From the NCBI GenBank assembly GCA_002803225.1, contig NXFV01001711.1, positions 1 to 64,000 on the forward strand: a stretch of 64,000 nucleotides of DNA, in the 5' to 3' direction. Below the pieces are notes generated by a model. The model did not search any database. It had not been told where the DNA came from and worked only from the letters and a program-made list of their open reading frames with translations. Both the position numbers and the translations under genes were made by a program. How positions within the stretch are numbered: the first letter of the stretch is position 1; each line of letters opens with the position of its first letter. Positions 26,539 through 38,281 of this stretch are shown piece after piece. This stretch comes from Gamarada debralockiae (Eukaryota > Ascomycota > Leotiomycetes > Helotiales > Hyphodiscaceae).

Positions 26539-27808
26539 GATGAGAGCTGCAAGGAGGTTTGCTTGAATGCTGGGAGCTTGTGAAAGACGAATCCACATTC
26601 CACAAGCCGTCTCATTCTATATAGTGAAGGCCCTGAGCGACGGTCTTTAGCTGTAAGGTACCACCGCGCTTCTAAGTCCATCCAAGCCCTTTCTCACCCC
26701 GAGCGAACGGCACAGCAACGGGACGAGCACCACGAGTTACTGAGAATTTGCATCCCAGAACGCCACCTTGTTGCAAACTGCCTCAATATCACATCCCTTC
26801 CAGATTATTGTATCCATTCTATGGGAATCCTCTAGCCTTAGCCCGTCATCGCCGGGCCATAGGTAGTCTGGGAGCCTAGGATACCGCCAATCAGCCCACC
26901 TCCCGGAAGAAACATAGTCACCGCACGACGGATGAAAGGGGTAAACGAGCAAGGGACCTGAAAATAGATTATGAAATTAGGTTGATATTTCCTATTTAGG
27001 TTTAAGTTTCCAAGTAATACCAAGAAAGTTACTGAACTTTGGATGAAGCTTGTGAGATTTGTGGGAATTAGATGTCGGTGAATATCGCCGGGAAGTTTTG
27101 AGCTTCTGACAGCCCGAAGAGCCGGGCCGGTAACACTAAGAATTTAGCGACTTTTTAGCGTCAGGCTCTGCGGCCTGAAAATTTCCTGAGAGCGGTTTGA
27201 ACATCAACACTAACAAATTTGCCAGACGAGTCAGCCCTTTTATATTCTTTAACCAATCAGCAGTTGCGATCAAGCGCTCCCAATAGGCCGGGAATCCGCC
27301 TAATGCAATTGACAAATGTGGTTAGTACGTGACTGGAGTACTGGGACTGCGGCTCATTTGCCATAGCTACACGTGTTAGTTTGGCGGAGCTGCTGGGACA
27401 TCTGGAGTTCTGGACTTCTGTCCCATTGAATACAGCACATCGCCCAGCAACAGGCAGTTTTCTTTGTCGTTTGGGATCGAAGTGTCTGTGCTGTGTCAAG
27501 TCACAGCAGTTGCCAGTGAGCCTGATAGGGAAAGTACACCATCTAGTCGATGCTCGGAAACGATGAACCATCTTGCCTTCTGGGTTTGGAATCACACAAA
27601 TTACGCTACAATGCTATAATACAGTATGGTGACAAAGGAAACGTCCGAATATCCAAACAAGTCCCCAAAATACTATTACCCGGCAAGCTACACTGGGCCA
27701 AGCGGCAAGCACATTTACTCGTACACCTCTCTAAAATACAGTTCCAAAGCCCCACACCCCTCTCTCCACCCCTACTTCGGCAAATAGCTCCATTATGAGG
27801 CCATTTGT
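26539..27808. other. Intergenic region, 1.3 kb
   Basis: Upstream region of the secreted FAD oxidase and then sequence without recognisable coding content. Open frames here (for example minus strand near 27257-27595) carry no motif I know. Confidence 0.4.
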
Positions 27809-28951
27809 CTATGAACCCACCCTACCACGCTGAAAGGAAGGATGTAATTGTTGGTCTGGTCGCAGTGGCGAACATTGCCGTAGCTCCAAGCAGGAGGTTA
27901 TCCAGACTTGGAAAAGATAGACCCAGAGGTATCCAATAATCTTGCGCCAGACGCGCAACTTAGGCTTCTCTCCGTTCTTGCTTGTGAAAGCCACTTGGTG
28001 CGCAGCTTGCATCGCATCTTCGATCATTATTCCAAAAGCTTGGAGGACAAAGTAAACCCATGTTCTCGCCTCTAAACGCGGCACGCCTCCGCAGATATCT
28101 AGAACTGTGTGCAATATCCCCGAGAGCAGAAATGGAAAGGTCGCATTGAGATATGAGCCACAAGTGTGCCTTTCTTTTGTCGAAAGATTCCGGGAGGCCA
28201 GAATATCGCATTTCCAACGAGCATGTTCCTGAGAGATTGTTGCCAGTAAACGCCCCAGAACTTTCGAATCGAGAATGCGGACAAGGCAGAGCCGAAGTAA
28301 GGAGGCCAATCTTTAGGACCGTGTATCATCAGTGCGACGGGAATGAGGCTGAACGCATTGTAGATAAGAGCAATAGTGAGGCGTAAAGAGGATCAGAATA
28401 GAGCTGTGGAGACCATTCGAGTCATAATATCGTCAACAGACTGTTCCTTGAACCCTGAAAACTGCCCTGATTTGAGATCTGTAAAATGGTTCAAATCTGG
28501 CGGAGGTTGGTTGTTCAAAAAATCAAGAATGAGGTACGACGTAATGACAGCACCTCCTCGATGGAGGAGAAACTTTGTTGGAGAGAGCACATATTCTGGG
28601 TCCGAGGCGGACCACTTAGGAATGTTTTTGGGCTCACGTAGTGTCCCGATAGCTCAATAGTTGAACACAACATCCCAAGCTCATCCAAGGCGTCGGCATC
28701 AATCCCTTTCCTCAGGGGTGGTCGGTTTGAACTTCTCCGGAAAGATATTGAAGTCGGCGTCATGAACAACATTTGAAGCTTTCGTATTCTTCGAGGCATT
28801 GAACGCCAAAGAAGAGACTCACATCGAGACTGTCAGGTTGCGACACAAGTTGGATGCTTCTTTCGACACCGTCGCTCGTCAGGTGCAGCCTCTGCAGAAC
28901 CAAATAATCGATCATACCCATTAACAAGAGACTTGTCGGTCCACTGGACAT
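27809..28951 (-). pseudogene. Wax-synthase/acetyltransferase (MBOAT-like) relic
   Basis: Minus-strand blocks follow the order of the fungal wax-synthase-domain family (TRI7-like membrane O-acetyltransferases): GPTSLLLMGMIDYLVLQRL near 28920, WDVVFNY.AIGTLREPKNIP near 28660, FGSALSAFSIRKFWGVYWQQ near 28280 with the R-x-FWxxxWxQ motif, and YLNATFPFLLSGILHTVLD near 28120 with the catalytic-type His in GILH. Then come FGIMIEDAMQ and a final membrane helix. Three TGA codons interrupt the 28640-28720 stretch, two at places where the family has Trp or Arg. A one-base shift separates the WQQ and LLSG blocks near 28170. The gene is dead. It would have been an integral membrane acyltransferase. Confidence 0.7.
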
Positions 28952-29119
28952 CGCGATGAAGGTTTGGTTGGAGATGTATGAATCAGCTGTTTGAAGGTAT
29001 TACCAAGTCTCCCAGGTATTGTCAAAGCAGATAGAAGAATTACTTATAAGCTAGCAGTGGGAGGTAAGCGACAAGCGGGCAGGCTCTCATACAACCAAAC
29101 CTTTCGCAACCCGCAATCA

Positions 29120-29815
29120 TGACAATGTGGTCATCACTTGAAACAAGTTACGTCTTTCTGGTATGCTACTTGCTACCAATTGCAACTCTGCAATGGCAGC
29201 TGCCATTAATTATCAAAGATTTGGCCTTGGAACAGCCAATTCAGCTTCTGCTCCGGCCGCCTTCTTGCATATGATCTTCACATCACCAAACTCGCCCCTC
29301 CGACTCGCAACAATTCCGGTTATAGCTATCATCATAGCGACACCCAGTGGAATTCTTACCGAGAAATCCAGATCCAGATCTCGTTCTTTGGGCCTCCTTT
29401 CTCAAAGGACGACCATCTGCTCACAAGGTATGCTGACCCGTTTCCAAGAATTTTCTGCCCCGCTCCAAGACATTTTCACCTATTTACAGGCTCCTTCTGG
29501 CCCGCTCCCAAGGGAGAGTTCTTCCGCAAAACCTACCATTCCAGCATTTCCGTCAAGCTCTTCCAATCACCAAGGCATCGGTGGCTTGGGCCAGAGCGCC
29601 TGGGCTGACATCTTTACTCCCAATTTCGATGAGATGGATCTCTCCAGATCCTACAAGCGGGAAGCATCGCGAGTATGTACCCCTGTATACTAACGGTAGA
29701 GGCTTTTCTATTATGAATCAAGGTGGTTTGTGTAGCGGCAATGGTCGAATCTCGGACCGAAGTAGTCGGTCGGTGTTCAGGGGTGAGGCGATTCCCGGAC
29801 GGGCTTGGTAACGGA
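29120..29815 (+). pseudogene. Unrecognised broken coding region
   Basis: A sequence starting MTMWSSLETSYVFLVCYLLPIA looks like a membrane-leading or signal N terminus, but stops fall within 65 codons. Other frames further on read as plausible protein (FGPPFSKDDHLL, FRKTYHSSISVKLF). I cannot assign a family. It may be another relic in this decayed stretch, or chance. Confidence 0.3.
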
Positions 29816-30111
29816 AAATCTCCACCACATTCGGACTTTTGGGGGCAAGTTTAAGTCAGCGACCCTGGTAATTCCAGATAGTTGCCAATAAGAAGACCAA
29901 GTATACAAGGCTTCAGGGTTTAAAGTGATTGCTGGGTCGTTGAAGCTTGTTTCAACGTACTCGCGAATTGCTACGATGAGATGCCTCGCTTTCAGGGGAA
30001 AACCATGACAGTATCCGAGCTGGCACACCTTGTCTCGGTCTTCTCGCGCTTTTCTTCATTCAGATTAAAAATTACTCACGCCTGGAAATATCAGTTACAA
30101 CCAAAGCAAAG

Positions 30112-32273
30112 ATGGTCGATCCTCAGCAGTCAAGAGAGAAGCCAGTCGGGGGCAAAAGGCTAGTCTGGAGCGTGTCACCTCGCACAGTAATGCTCCAGAT
30201 GGGCCCAAGAGCGAGAGTGCAATTATCCAGGGGCCTGCAGCAGCTCCTACAACTCCAATAATTCCTTTCGCTGCACCTAATGGAGGGTTGAAGGCGTGTC
30301 CGCAGTGCTTCGAGGTTTCTTGCGTCAATTTGCTTCATTTGGGTTTCTGAACGTGTAAGTCACCCATTCCAACAACCATTTCATCGTACGTGGTTCTCTC
30401 CCAGCCTTCTGGGGAGTGAGAATCCATTGTTTGGGCCAAGTTGCACAATTAACAACATCTGCTAGACGAGGAATCTTCCAAACTCGCTATGAGGAGGTAA
30501 GCCTTTCGAAATACAACTCGTCTGATATATCATGGATCTTCACATTTCAACTGTTCCTCATGTTCTCGTTCGCGCAAGTGGATGGTATGCTTGTCGACAT
30601 GTTCGGACCACGTGCTGTGATGATTCCCTCCGCAATCCTGGAACTATTGGGTTTGGCAATGGTGAGTCTATGCAAAGATAAATCGTGCTATTAATTCTTT
30701 CTTGCGCAAGAAGTTTGCTTTGGAATTGGATCCGCGGGCCTCTTCATGCCAGGTTCGTGATCATCCAGTCGCAAGACTTTACTTCAGACATTCCAACTAA
30801 CACGAGCGAATCGTAGGACTCATCATTGCTGGGCAATATTTCACAACGAAAAGAGGTCTTGCTGGTGGCGTCGTAGCTAGCGGAGCGCCTATGGGTAAGT
30901 CCTGACTGGATCGATCTTCTATGATCTTGTTACTGATTGCTATGACTTCAATAGGCGGTGTTGTAAGCAAAATTTCTGCACAATTTATTTCCTATTCCGT
31001 AACAATTCAGGAATTCTACTCCTGAATTCTGTCCTGAAAGAGATGTCTTTCCATTAGAATGTTGTCTCGGAACTCTCGAAACTCCTCTCGACCCTATCCT
31101 TCTTCCCTTATTAAGTACATGCTGACTCCGAAAGGTGTTCCGATTCGCACTCAATCGAATCTTCAAATCCATCGGGTTTGATGCGACTATTCAATATACC
31201 CTTCAGATTTTTGGCATACCATTACTCATTGCTGTCATATTGATTTCATCTCCTATGAAGCAAAAGGCTGGAAAGCGGGGAAGATGTCAGATGAAATCCA
31301 TGCTCTGGTTGTTGCTACGGCAACAGTCATGTACACATATCTCGGGTTCTGGCAACCCTCCAATTCTTCCCTCCTTAGATATCAATATATACATGATTTT
31401 GCCTCACAATATCGTCTGATTCGTCAGAAGAGATCCATTGCAAGTACCAGAGTTTTCAAACGAAAGCTTTTTCTGCTCTTTACAGTCGGTGGATTTCCCT
31501 TCTAGTAGATCGCCCTTCTCTCAAAGTTGCGCATTGAAAGTCCCTAGATTGATTGCTATCAACTTCTATGCCGACTTAAGCGACAGCTGGGGTCTATTTG
31601 CTCCATTCAACTATATCCCGACCTTCGCGATGAAAGTCACCGATACGGATCTGTCCCTTTTGTACAGTCTCAATCATCAAGTATGCACCTCATCTCTTGA
31701 AATGGGTGTAGGGCTACACGCTGGCAATTGTTCTCAGCGCATCCTCAGTTTTTGGGCGAATCGTACCCTCATATCTACTCGACAAATTCGGGGCTTTTTT
31801 GGTGATGTCCATCATGGCATCTTGACATCGCTCACAGTCCTCATCGTCTGACTCCCTGTGAATTTCACAGAAACACTGGCAGGATTCATAATCTTCACTA
31901 TTCTGTACGGTTTCACAAGCGATGCGTTTGTTAGTATTATGACTCCCGCTTTAGTGCAACTGTGTGGCGGACAAATCAGCGAGCTTGGTCTTATGCTTGG
32001 AACTTTTTTGGCTATCAACTCTTTCGCGTAAGTCTTTTCAATAAATTCCAACTAAGCATGTCACAAAATTGAGCTGGATGTCTCACGGGTCTGCCGATTC
32101 AAGGTGCTTTGGTTGACTCAGAGAATGGAAGCTTCACTGGCCTCATCCTGTTCTCTGGCATTTGCCTCTTCGCTGGCTCATGCTTTGTGTCTGCTTCCTG
32201 ATATATGAATAAGCTGGTGAGCAAACCTGCGCAAGTTGTGGCCAAGTCATGGCGATCGTCATCCTCTGTTTGA
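30112..32273 (+). pseudogene. Monocarboxylate-type MFS transporter relic
   Basis: Fragments in order match fungal monocarboxylate-porter-like MFS proteins: PNGGLKA (head of helix 1) near 30280, IFQTRYEEVSLSKYNSSDISWI near 30470, QVDGMLVDMFGPRAVMIPSA, FGIGSAGLFMP near 30725, GQYFTTKRGLAGGVVASGAP near 30835, IQYTLQIFGIPLLI near 31190, WGLFAPFNYIPTFAM near 31595, YLLDKFG near 31780 and TGLPIQGALVDSENGSFTG near 32090. At least three frameshifts (about 30300, 31260, 31815) and TGA codons (for example 31848 and 32199) break it. It once moved a carboxylate or metabolite across the plasma membrane. It is now non-functional. Confidence 0.75.
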
Positions 32274-33612
32274 GCAGCACGGGTGGTGGAAGAGCCACGG
32301 CTGTGAGTGATGGAGAGTTGAGGATGAGGTTAATTAGCAGACTGTATTCCTTTGGATAACTTAATGAGAGTATTATACTCTGATTTGAGTTTGAATTGCA
32401 AGAATAGTTGGGATTTTGGGAGGTTTATGGAGGTATCTTGACGAATCTTTCAACTTTGGTAAATGATCTTGTGGAATACTGTGCCGATGAGCGGTTGAGC
32501 GAAGTTTTGATGTATGTAGATCACAGGTTAGAATGTCAAGTCTTTCAATATTAACGCAAATGAGTTCACGCGGAAGTTGTTTACGACAGTACTGCTGCGG
32601 TACCGACATCGGATGGGCGGGCAAGATCGTTGGCGCGATCGAGCGATAGCTCTTGCATCCTTGTTGAGTAAGACTTCTTCTCCATGGAACCCAGAGTAGC
32701 TGCATCAGGTCAAGGTTGGAAATTCTTTGCGTCTCATTTTTAATTATGCATTTCACTCTGAACTTTAGACACTTGAAGTCAAGATTTAATGTTGTGAGGA
32801 CGTCCGCCATCTTTGAGGCAATTGATTTCCAGATGAACTCACTGAGACGGGGAAGACACTCTTTTATAGGAAAAAAAAATTCCCTCACGTAACATATACG
32901 AAGCGCTGTAGCATTATGATTTTCAGGCTCGGGCTCAGGAATGTATCGGCAAGCTTTAGCATTTCGTTGTAGAGCCACGCCGAACGCTGCCTATGGACTT
33001 TAGTACACAGTTTTCCTGTTCACTTCAAGATTTTTTCACAACAAATTGTTTTCGAAAGTAAATGAAACCCATCAGTAGGAAATACTCTACTCGGATGACA
33101 AGTAGAGAGACATCTTCAAATTTGGTGCAGTTGTCTTTAGGAAGTGTTTGCTCGGCGAGTCAAGAGAGAGTATACGAAACTCGGGCTCCAATAGAAGTTT
33201 GGGATCTGTTAAAAGTGAAGGTTCGCGCTAATGACTTTATGCCAAGTTATAAGGAGAGATATGTATTTTCCTACCCAACCTTGATTTCTCATAAAGCTCT
33301 ACTGGAGCCAAGTTGAAAGCTTGTATTTCATAGCAAGTCTTGAACCCCGAGTTGACAGCAGGCCGGACCGGACCAGTGAACGTCCTACTTTGCATGAATT
33401 TTGGCAAGCGTTAATCAAATGATAAGAAAAATTAATTTGTTAAATCTATTGACAATGAGATTACGCCGACCACTACTTAAAACACGATATACTGAGAGTC
33501 TGTTGCTCCCCGCTGATATTCTTCCGTCTAGCCCATTATTCTATGACTGCGAACAAATACATTTCGAAACTCAAAGTAGAAAGACCTTCAGCAGACGTGA
33601 GTCCAAGGTACT
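32274..33612. other. AT-rich intergenic region
   Basis: No gene supported. The sequence is AT-rich with only chance open frames, and separates the relic zone from the naphthol-type locus. Confidence 0.45.
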
Positions 33613-34654
33613 CTACTTGGTAGCACCCCCAGAGATAGTAATAGTTTGTCCTAGAAATCCGTATGTTAATGATATTCATTGACTAGCCAGGAGTGTGTCT
33701 CGTACCATTCATCCATCCTCCGTCTTCGCTGACCAGGAATCTGACGACTCGGGCAATGTCTTCCGGGTTTCCAATTCTGCCCAATGGAGTCCACTTGTTG
33801 ACATGTGCTTCGATCTGGTCCATGGTCCATGACGGGTCGGCACCTGGAATGTAGCGCCATCCGGCTTCGATAGCCATGTCAGACTTGACACCACCTGGAG
33901 CAATGACATTGACTCTGATTTTTCTGGCGCCGAAGTCGCCGGCAAAGCAACGAGCAAAAGCTTCGACGGCACATTTACTGCCGGCATAAAGGGCGTGGTC
34001 TCGGACCGATCCCTATACGAGGGTTAGTTATTGAGCAGGTTAGGGGATTACTGTGCCGTGTGGGCTTACAGTAGACGCAGAAATGCTTGAAGTCAAGACA
34101 AGGCGGCCACCCTCTGCCAAGTGAATGTAGGCTTGCTGAGCCACAAAAAATTGACCCCGCGTGTTCAAGTTGAAAACCTGGTCAAAGTCCTCAGGGGTGA
34201 CATTCTCGAGCTTATCGAAATGCTCGATACCAGCATTTGAGCAAACAATATCGAGCTTGCCGCCAAATGCAGCTTTAGCCGCTACGAAAAGCTCCTTGAC
34301 TATGAAGATGTTTCAGTTAGTATTTATTTAGATTGGTACGAACTGGCCCGAAAAGCGCTCACTTTCAGCAGGATTCGAGATGTCTGCCTTGATTGCAACG
34401 GCCCTCCCTCCTGCACGTTCGATAGCCTGCACGACTTTTTCCGCAGGACCAGCACTGCGCGAATAGTTGACCTTTTCGTGGGATGGCGGTTAGCTTTGAC
34501 ATTATTGGATGGATATTTTGGGATGATAAGGAGCGGGATGCCTTACAATCACGTTTGCGCCCCTTGAGCCTAGTTCTAGTGCAATACCAGCCCCAATGCC
34601 CCTCCCGGAGCCAGTAACGAGGGCTACCTTTCCGTCGAGTCTTGAAGACGCCAT
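33613..34654 (-). CDS. SDR reductase, trihydroxynaphthalene/versicolorin reductase-like
   Basis: Five exons (34654-34547, 34471-34363, 34299-34070, 34012-33706, 33650-33613) give 263 aa, the normal length for this family. The NADPH loop is TGSGRGIG, the CSNAG block follows at about residue 95, the catalytic Ser lies in LTSSISAS and the Tyr/Lys pair in [16 protein letters not shown] and [19 protein letters not shown] close it. The last exon of 38 bases restores the usual GGWxNGxxxxxxGG end; without it the protein would stop early at TRHTPG. The family reduces polyhydroxynaphthalenes (T4HN, T3HN) in melanin synthesis or anthraquinones in other pathways. Its place near the PKS, NmrA-like, dehydratase-like and AflR-like genes supports a naphthol-type role, though 14 kb separates it from the PKS. 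Confidence 0.85.
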
Positions 34655-35804
34655 TCTGTTCAAAGAGTAAATTTGTGGGTTGTGTTGGTACCGGGATAAT
34701 AAATACGGTGTACACGTTTGTGCCTTGATTGAGTAGATCAGATGGAGAATTGGTTGATGGGGACAGACCAACATTCAGTCTAACAGTCTATTTTGAAGAA
34801 ATTTGACGCTTCGGCGATGGGAATCCAGATTGGCCAAACATGACAGATTTTAGCCACAGTCGTTCGGTCATCGAGATGGCGATCGAATCCGGATCCTTTG
34901 CCAAGTTGACAAATAATATTCCCAGGCTTGGGCACAATGTCATATTTGTGGCAATCATTACTTACTCTGGCAGAAAGTGCCGAGAGGCCATAAATGGTAT
35001 AGTATAATAGGAGAGCTGCTGACGTTTAGTGAAGGGCAGGTTCAAGGCACGGACCTCGAGAAGCTGGAACCAGCATCGTAAACGACTCCGGCCTTTCTAC
35101 GCTTCTCGTCACATGCAGCACATTCGAGGATTTTTCTAGGCGAATTGAGTTTCCCTAAACCCCAATTAGCCCGAATTAGGATACCGCGGCAGCCAAGCGC
35201 CTCGGGCTTGCTATCCTCACTCCCAAAAGGGTGGGAATAGTCAGGTATCCTTTTAAGCTATGCAAGCACGCGCTTCTAGTCTGACTGTGCCTCAGCCTTA
35301 CAGCATAGCTAACTTCATTCCAATTATGCACGAGCAGGGGTTCCTGGACATGGCTTGCAGGGTGATCGGCATTCTGCAGTGCTGTAGCTTTGCTCAGGGG
35401 TTGTTAGCGGCGTGGGGAAGTTTGAGACCCTGAAAAGACCCTCCAAATCAGGAATACATCTCGCCAAATAGGGAAGGCGATGTTGTCGCGTGGCCAAGAC
35501 CGTGATCACCGAGATTCATTTGATACTCCATTCTTCCCCGAGGCCTACTTACTGTGTCGCACTTTACTCCCGTTGAATGGAGACGTAAGGTCTTATTGTA
35601 AGTACCCATATGAACGAACATTTCGTAATCCGCGTTTGAACATCTTCTGAATCTGTCATTCATCTTCACGGTGCATCACGTTCGATATCAACCCCGCTTC
35701 TTCAAAACATCTCCAGGTCCAGACCGAGCCTACAATCAGCTTTACTTACAGAGTTTTTTCCCTTTCTGAAACCCGGAACTTCGATACCAAGCCCGCAAGT
35801 AGTT
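34655..35804. other. Divergent intergenic region between SDR and NmrA-like genes
   Basis: No gene recognised. It separates two divergent starts and probably holds both promoters. Confidence 0.45.
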
Positions 35805-36946
35805 ATGACTGTCAAAAAGATTCTCACTGTTTTTGGGGCAACTGGAACCCAAGGTGGTTCAGTTGTCAAGTCCATCCTTGGTGACCCCAAGACTGCTGCT
35901 GAATACTCTATCCGAGCTGTCACGAGAGATTCTTCAAAGCCAGCCGCTCTAAAACTGGCTGAATCAGGAGCAGAGGTGGTTGCTGTGAGTCTGTTCCTGT
36001 CTACCAACCACATCATCCCAAAGCTCCTGGATGTACTGACCGGAACCCACATTATAGGCCGACTTGGATGACCAAGCTTCAGTTGCAAAGGCTGTGGAGG
36101 GCGCATATGGAGTTTTTGCTGTTACAAATTTCTGGGAGAAGGCGAGTGCCGCGATCGAAATCCAGCAGGGAAAGAATGTGGCAGATGCTTGCAAGAAAGC
36201 CGGCGTTCAGCATCTTGTCTGGAGCAGTCTGATCAATGTTACCAAGCGTAAGCTTTCTGCGGTTTCCCCAAGAATTGCACAACTACTCACACCTTGATTT
36301 TAGTCTCCGGAGGAAAGCTAAGCCAGGTACACCATTTTGACAGCAAAGCCGAAGTTGAGGAGTACATTCGCAGCATCGGTGTTCCCTCCACATTCTTCCT
36401 CCCCGGTTTCTTCATGTCCAATTTGCCAGGAAAGATGATCAGACCAAGCCCAGTCACGGGGGCATATACTCTCGCTCTTCCAATTCCCACGACTTCGCCA
36501 ATGCCTCTCCTCGACACCGAGACCGACACCGGAAAGTTCATCAAAGGTATCTTGCTCAACCGCGAGAAGGTCTTGGGCAAGCAAATTCTCGGAGCGACCG
36601 ATTATTACACACCCAGTCAAATTATTGAAACCTTCAAAGCATCTAAGCCGACCGATTTGAAAGGCGCAGTGGCAGTAGAGATCCCGGGTGATGTGTTCAA
36701 AGGGTTCCTTGGAAAGACGGGAGCACCGCCGGCAATCCAAGAAGAAATGCTGCAGAATATGCAGCTCATGCCCCAGTTCGGATACTATGGCGGTGCTTCT
36801 CTCGTTGAGAGCCACTCTGTAGGTTTTTTGCAAATGATGCGTTTGTTGAAGTCGAAATTAACAAATTCCCATAGATCCTAGTTGACCCTCTCACTACTTG
36901 GGAACAATACATTGCCAAGACTCCAGTCTGGGCGGAATTGAAGTAG
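35805..36946 (+). CDS. NmrA-like NAD(P)-binding protein (HSCARG type)
   Basis: Four exons (35805-35984, 36058-36247, 36304-36818, 36875-36946) give 318 aa. The Rossmann loop is LTVFGATGTQGGSVVKSIL, then IRAVTRDSSKPAA, GVFAVTNFWEKAS, HLVWSSLINV, HFDSKAEVEEYIRS and PSTFFLPGFFMSN, the standard run of the HSCARG/NmrA subfamily. It ends DPLTTWEQYI..PVWAELK. These proteins sense the NADPH/NADP balance or act as reductases; in clusters they are common companions of PKS genes. It is divergent from the SDR gene 1.15 kb away and differs clearly from the family member at 10342, so the two are not a recent duplicate pair. Confidence 0.87.
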
Positions 36947-38281
36947 GGCCACGTTGATACACAGTTATTCCGCACGTAGCTTAGGAGATAGAAATACAAC
37001 ATAATGTTCTTTCGTCTACCCCATCTATGAGTTACATCATACATCGATTCTGAGGGTCTCTTGATTCTCTAGCAGATCGATCAAGAGCAGAAATAAGTCG
37101 AGTTACATAGGATACATAGATCAACACTCAACAAAATGGGCCCTACAAATCCTTTCAATCTTTCCATGCTCTGAGACTTGAAACCTTGTGGAGCTGGAAT
37201 TCACTTGGCATGGAGCCACAGACGTAGAAGATACGTGTCTACCAGGCTGAGGTGAATTTCTCCATTGAGTTTCGGCAGCTCGTAGAGAGCTTTTCTACAC
37301 TTTAACTTTAAGATCTACGTCGTTCTTTCGGACCCTTCCTCCGCATCTGAAGATTTGAAGCAAACGTAGAGACACTCGAAAGACATACGTTGTCGCATTG
37401 CGAAGGATCCATAAGGTTTGGATCGTTGAACCCTTAAACGGCTCACCCCCACACTCCCACCCACACCTTATCTACCTCTTTATGCCGTGTTTACGTCATA
37501 TGTTCTTTTGTCTGAGCACGAATACAGCTCTACCACCCAAAATATTGTAGCGAGGCCAGGGGCTCGCAGGCTGGCACAGGCCAGAAAACAACCCAAACTG
37601 GTTTAAATGCTCCACTTTCGTCCTGGCCTCGCTACAATATTTGGTACATAGGTAGTATGTGCCTAAGACGTCACCATAGAACAGAAGGCCAAGACATGCT
37701 TGCCATCTCTGTACAACCTTCGTACTCCCAATTAGGAATAGCCCAACTTCGGGAAAACAAGGGGAGGCTGCATTAGCGGTTGCCGAAGTATCGAAGACAA
37801 GGGCCTGCGGAGGAGACCGAACTTCCTTGCAGGTGCTTATCTCACAATCTGATTGATTGCCCTGAACATTCCAGCCCGTTCAGCTCGGGCCATTGTTAAT
37901 CCTGGGTCACAGGCTGGAAGACCAAACTGACAAAGGAAAAGGTTATGATGAGAGAGCTGCGTGACTCTGGGCAATCCTGATCGCCAAGCAGACAAAATGC
38001 CATTGCTGCGAGTCTGCGACGGCGAAAGTAGTCAACTGAGCGTAAGTCCAGAAGGCTTAAGTTGTATAAGCATTTGAACACTGGTCGTTGATATAACATG
38101 CTCTGAACAACGCCGTCCCATCTTCTTCACAACCATTAAAACATTCCAAACTTGATATACCAACAAGTCTAAACAATTTCCTAGCGAATTTGCCAAAAAA
38201 ATTCCTTTGAAACAAAATATTTAGCAGCCCCGGTCTCATCCAATCCTCACTCAGAAGAACCGCGAAGAGTCAAGGTGGGCG
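36947..38281. other. Intergenic region with inverted-repeat element
   Basis: No gene supported. It contains the small inverted-repeat element at 37540-37642 and, at its 3' end, the eroded 5' part of the aldo-keto reductase. Confidence 0.5.
37540..37642. repeat. Inverted-repeat element of about 103 bp (MITE-like)
   Basis: A perfect 21-base arm (AAATATTGTAGCGAGGCCAGG, read as 20 plus one base at 37540-37560) is repeated in inverse at 37622-37642. The 61-base core includes a 23-base stretch (37566-37588) that recurs at the window start (16-37). Perfect arms with a non-coding core suggest a short mobile element or a folded structural repeat. No clear target-site duplication is visible. Confidence 0.7.

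Noticed and set aside
29163..29693. 176-codon open frame as a gene
   Set aside because: Composition is Ser/Pro-rich without motifs, and a better N terminus in another frame breaks within 65 codons; kept only as an unrecognised broken region.
32373..32978. 201-codon minus-strand open frame
   Set aside because: No motif, no sensible start context, in AT-rich sequence; probably chance.
33666..33877. SDR ending at TRHTPG without the last exon
   Set aside because: A 55-base canonical intron leads to a 38-base exon that restores the family's Gly-Gly end and keeps the total in frame.
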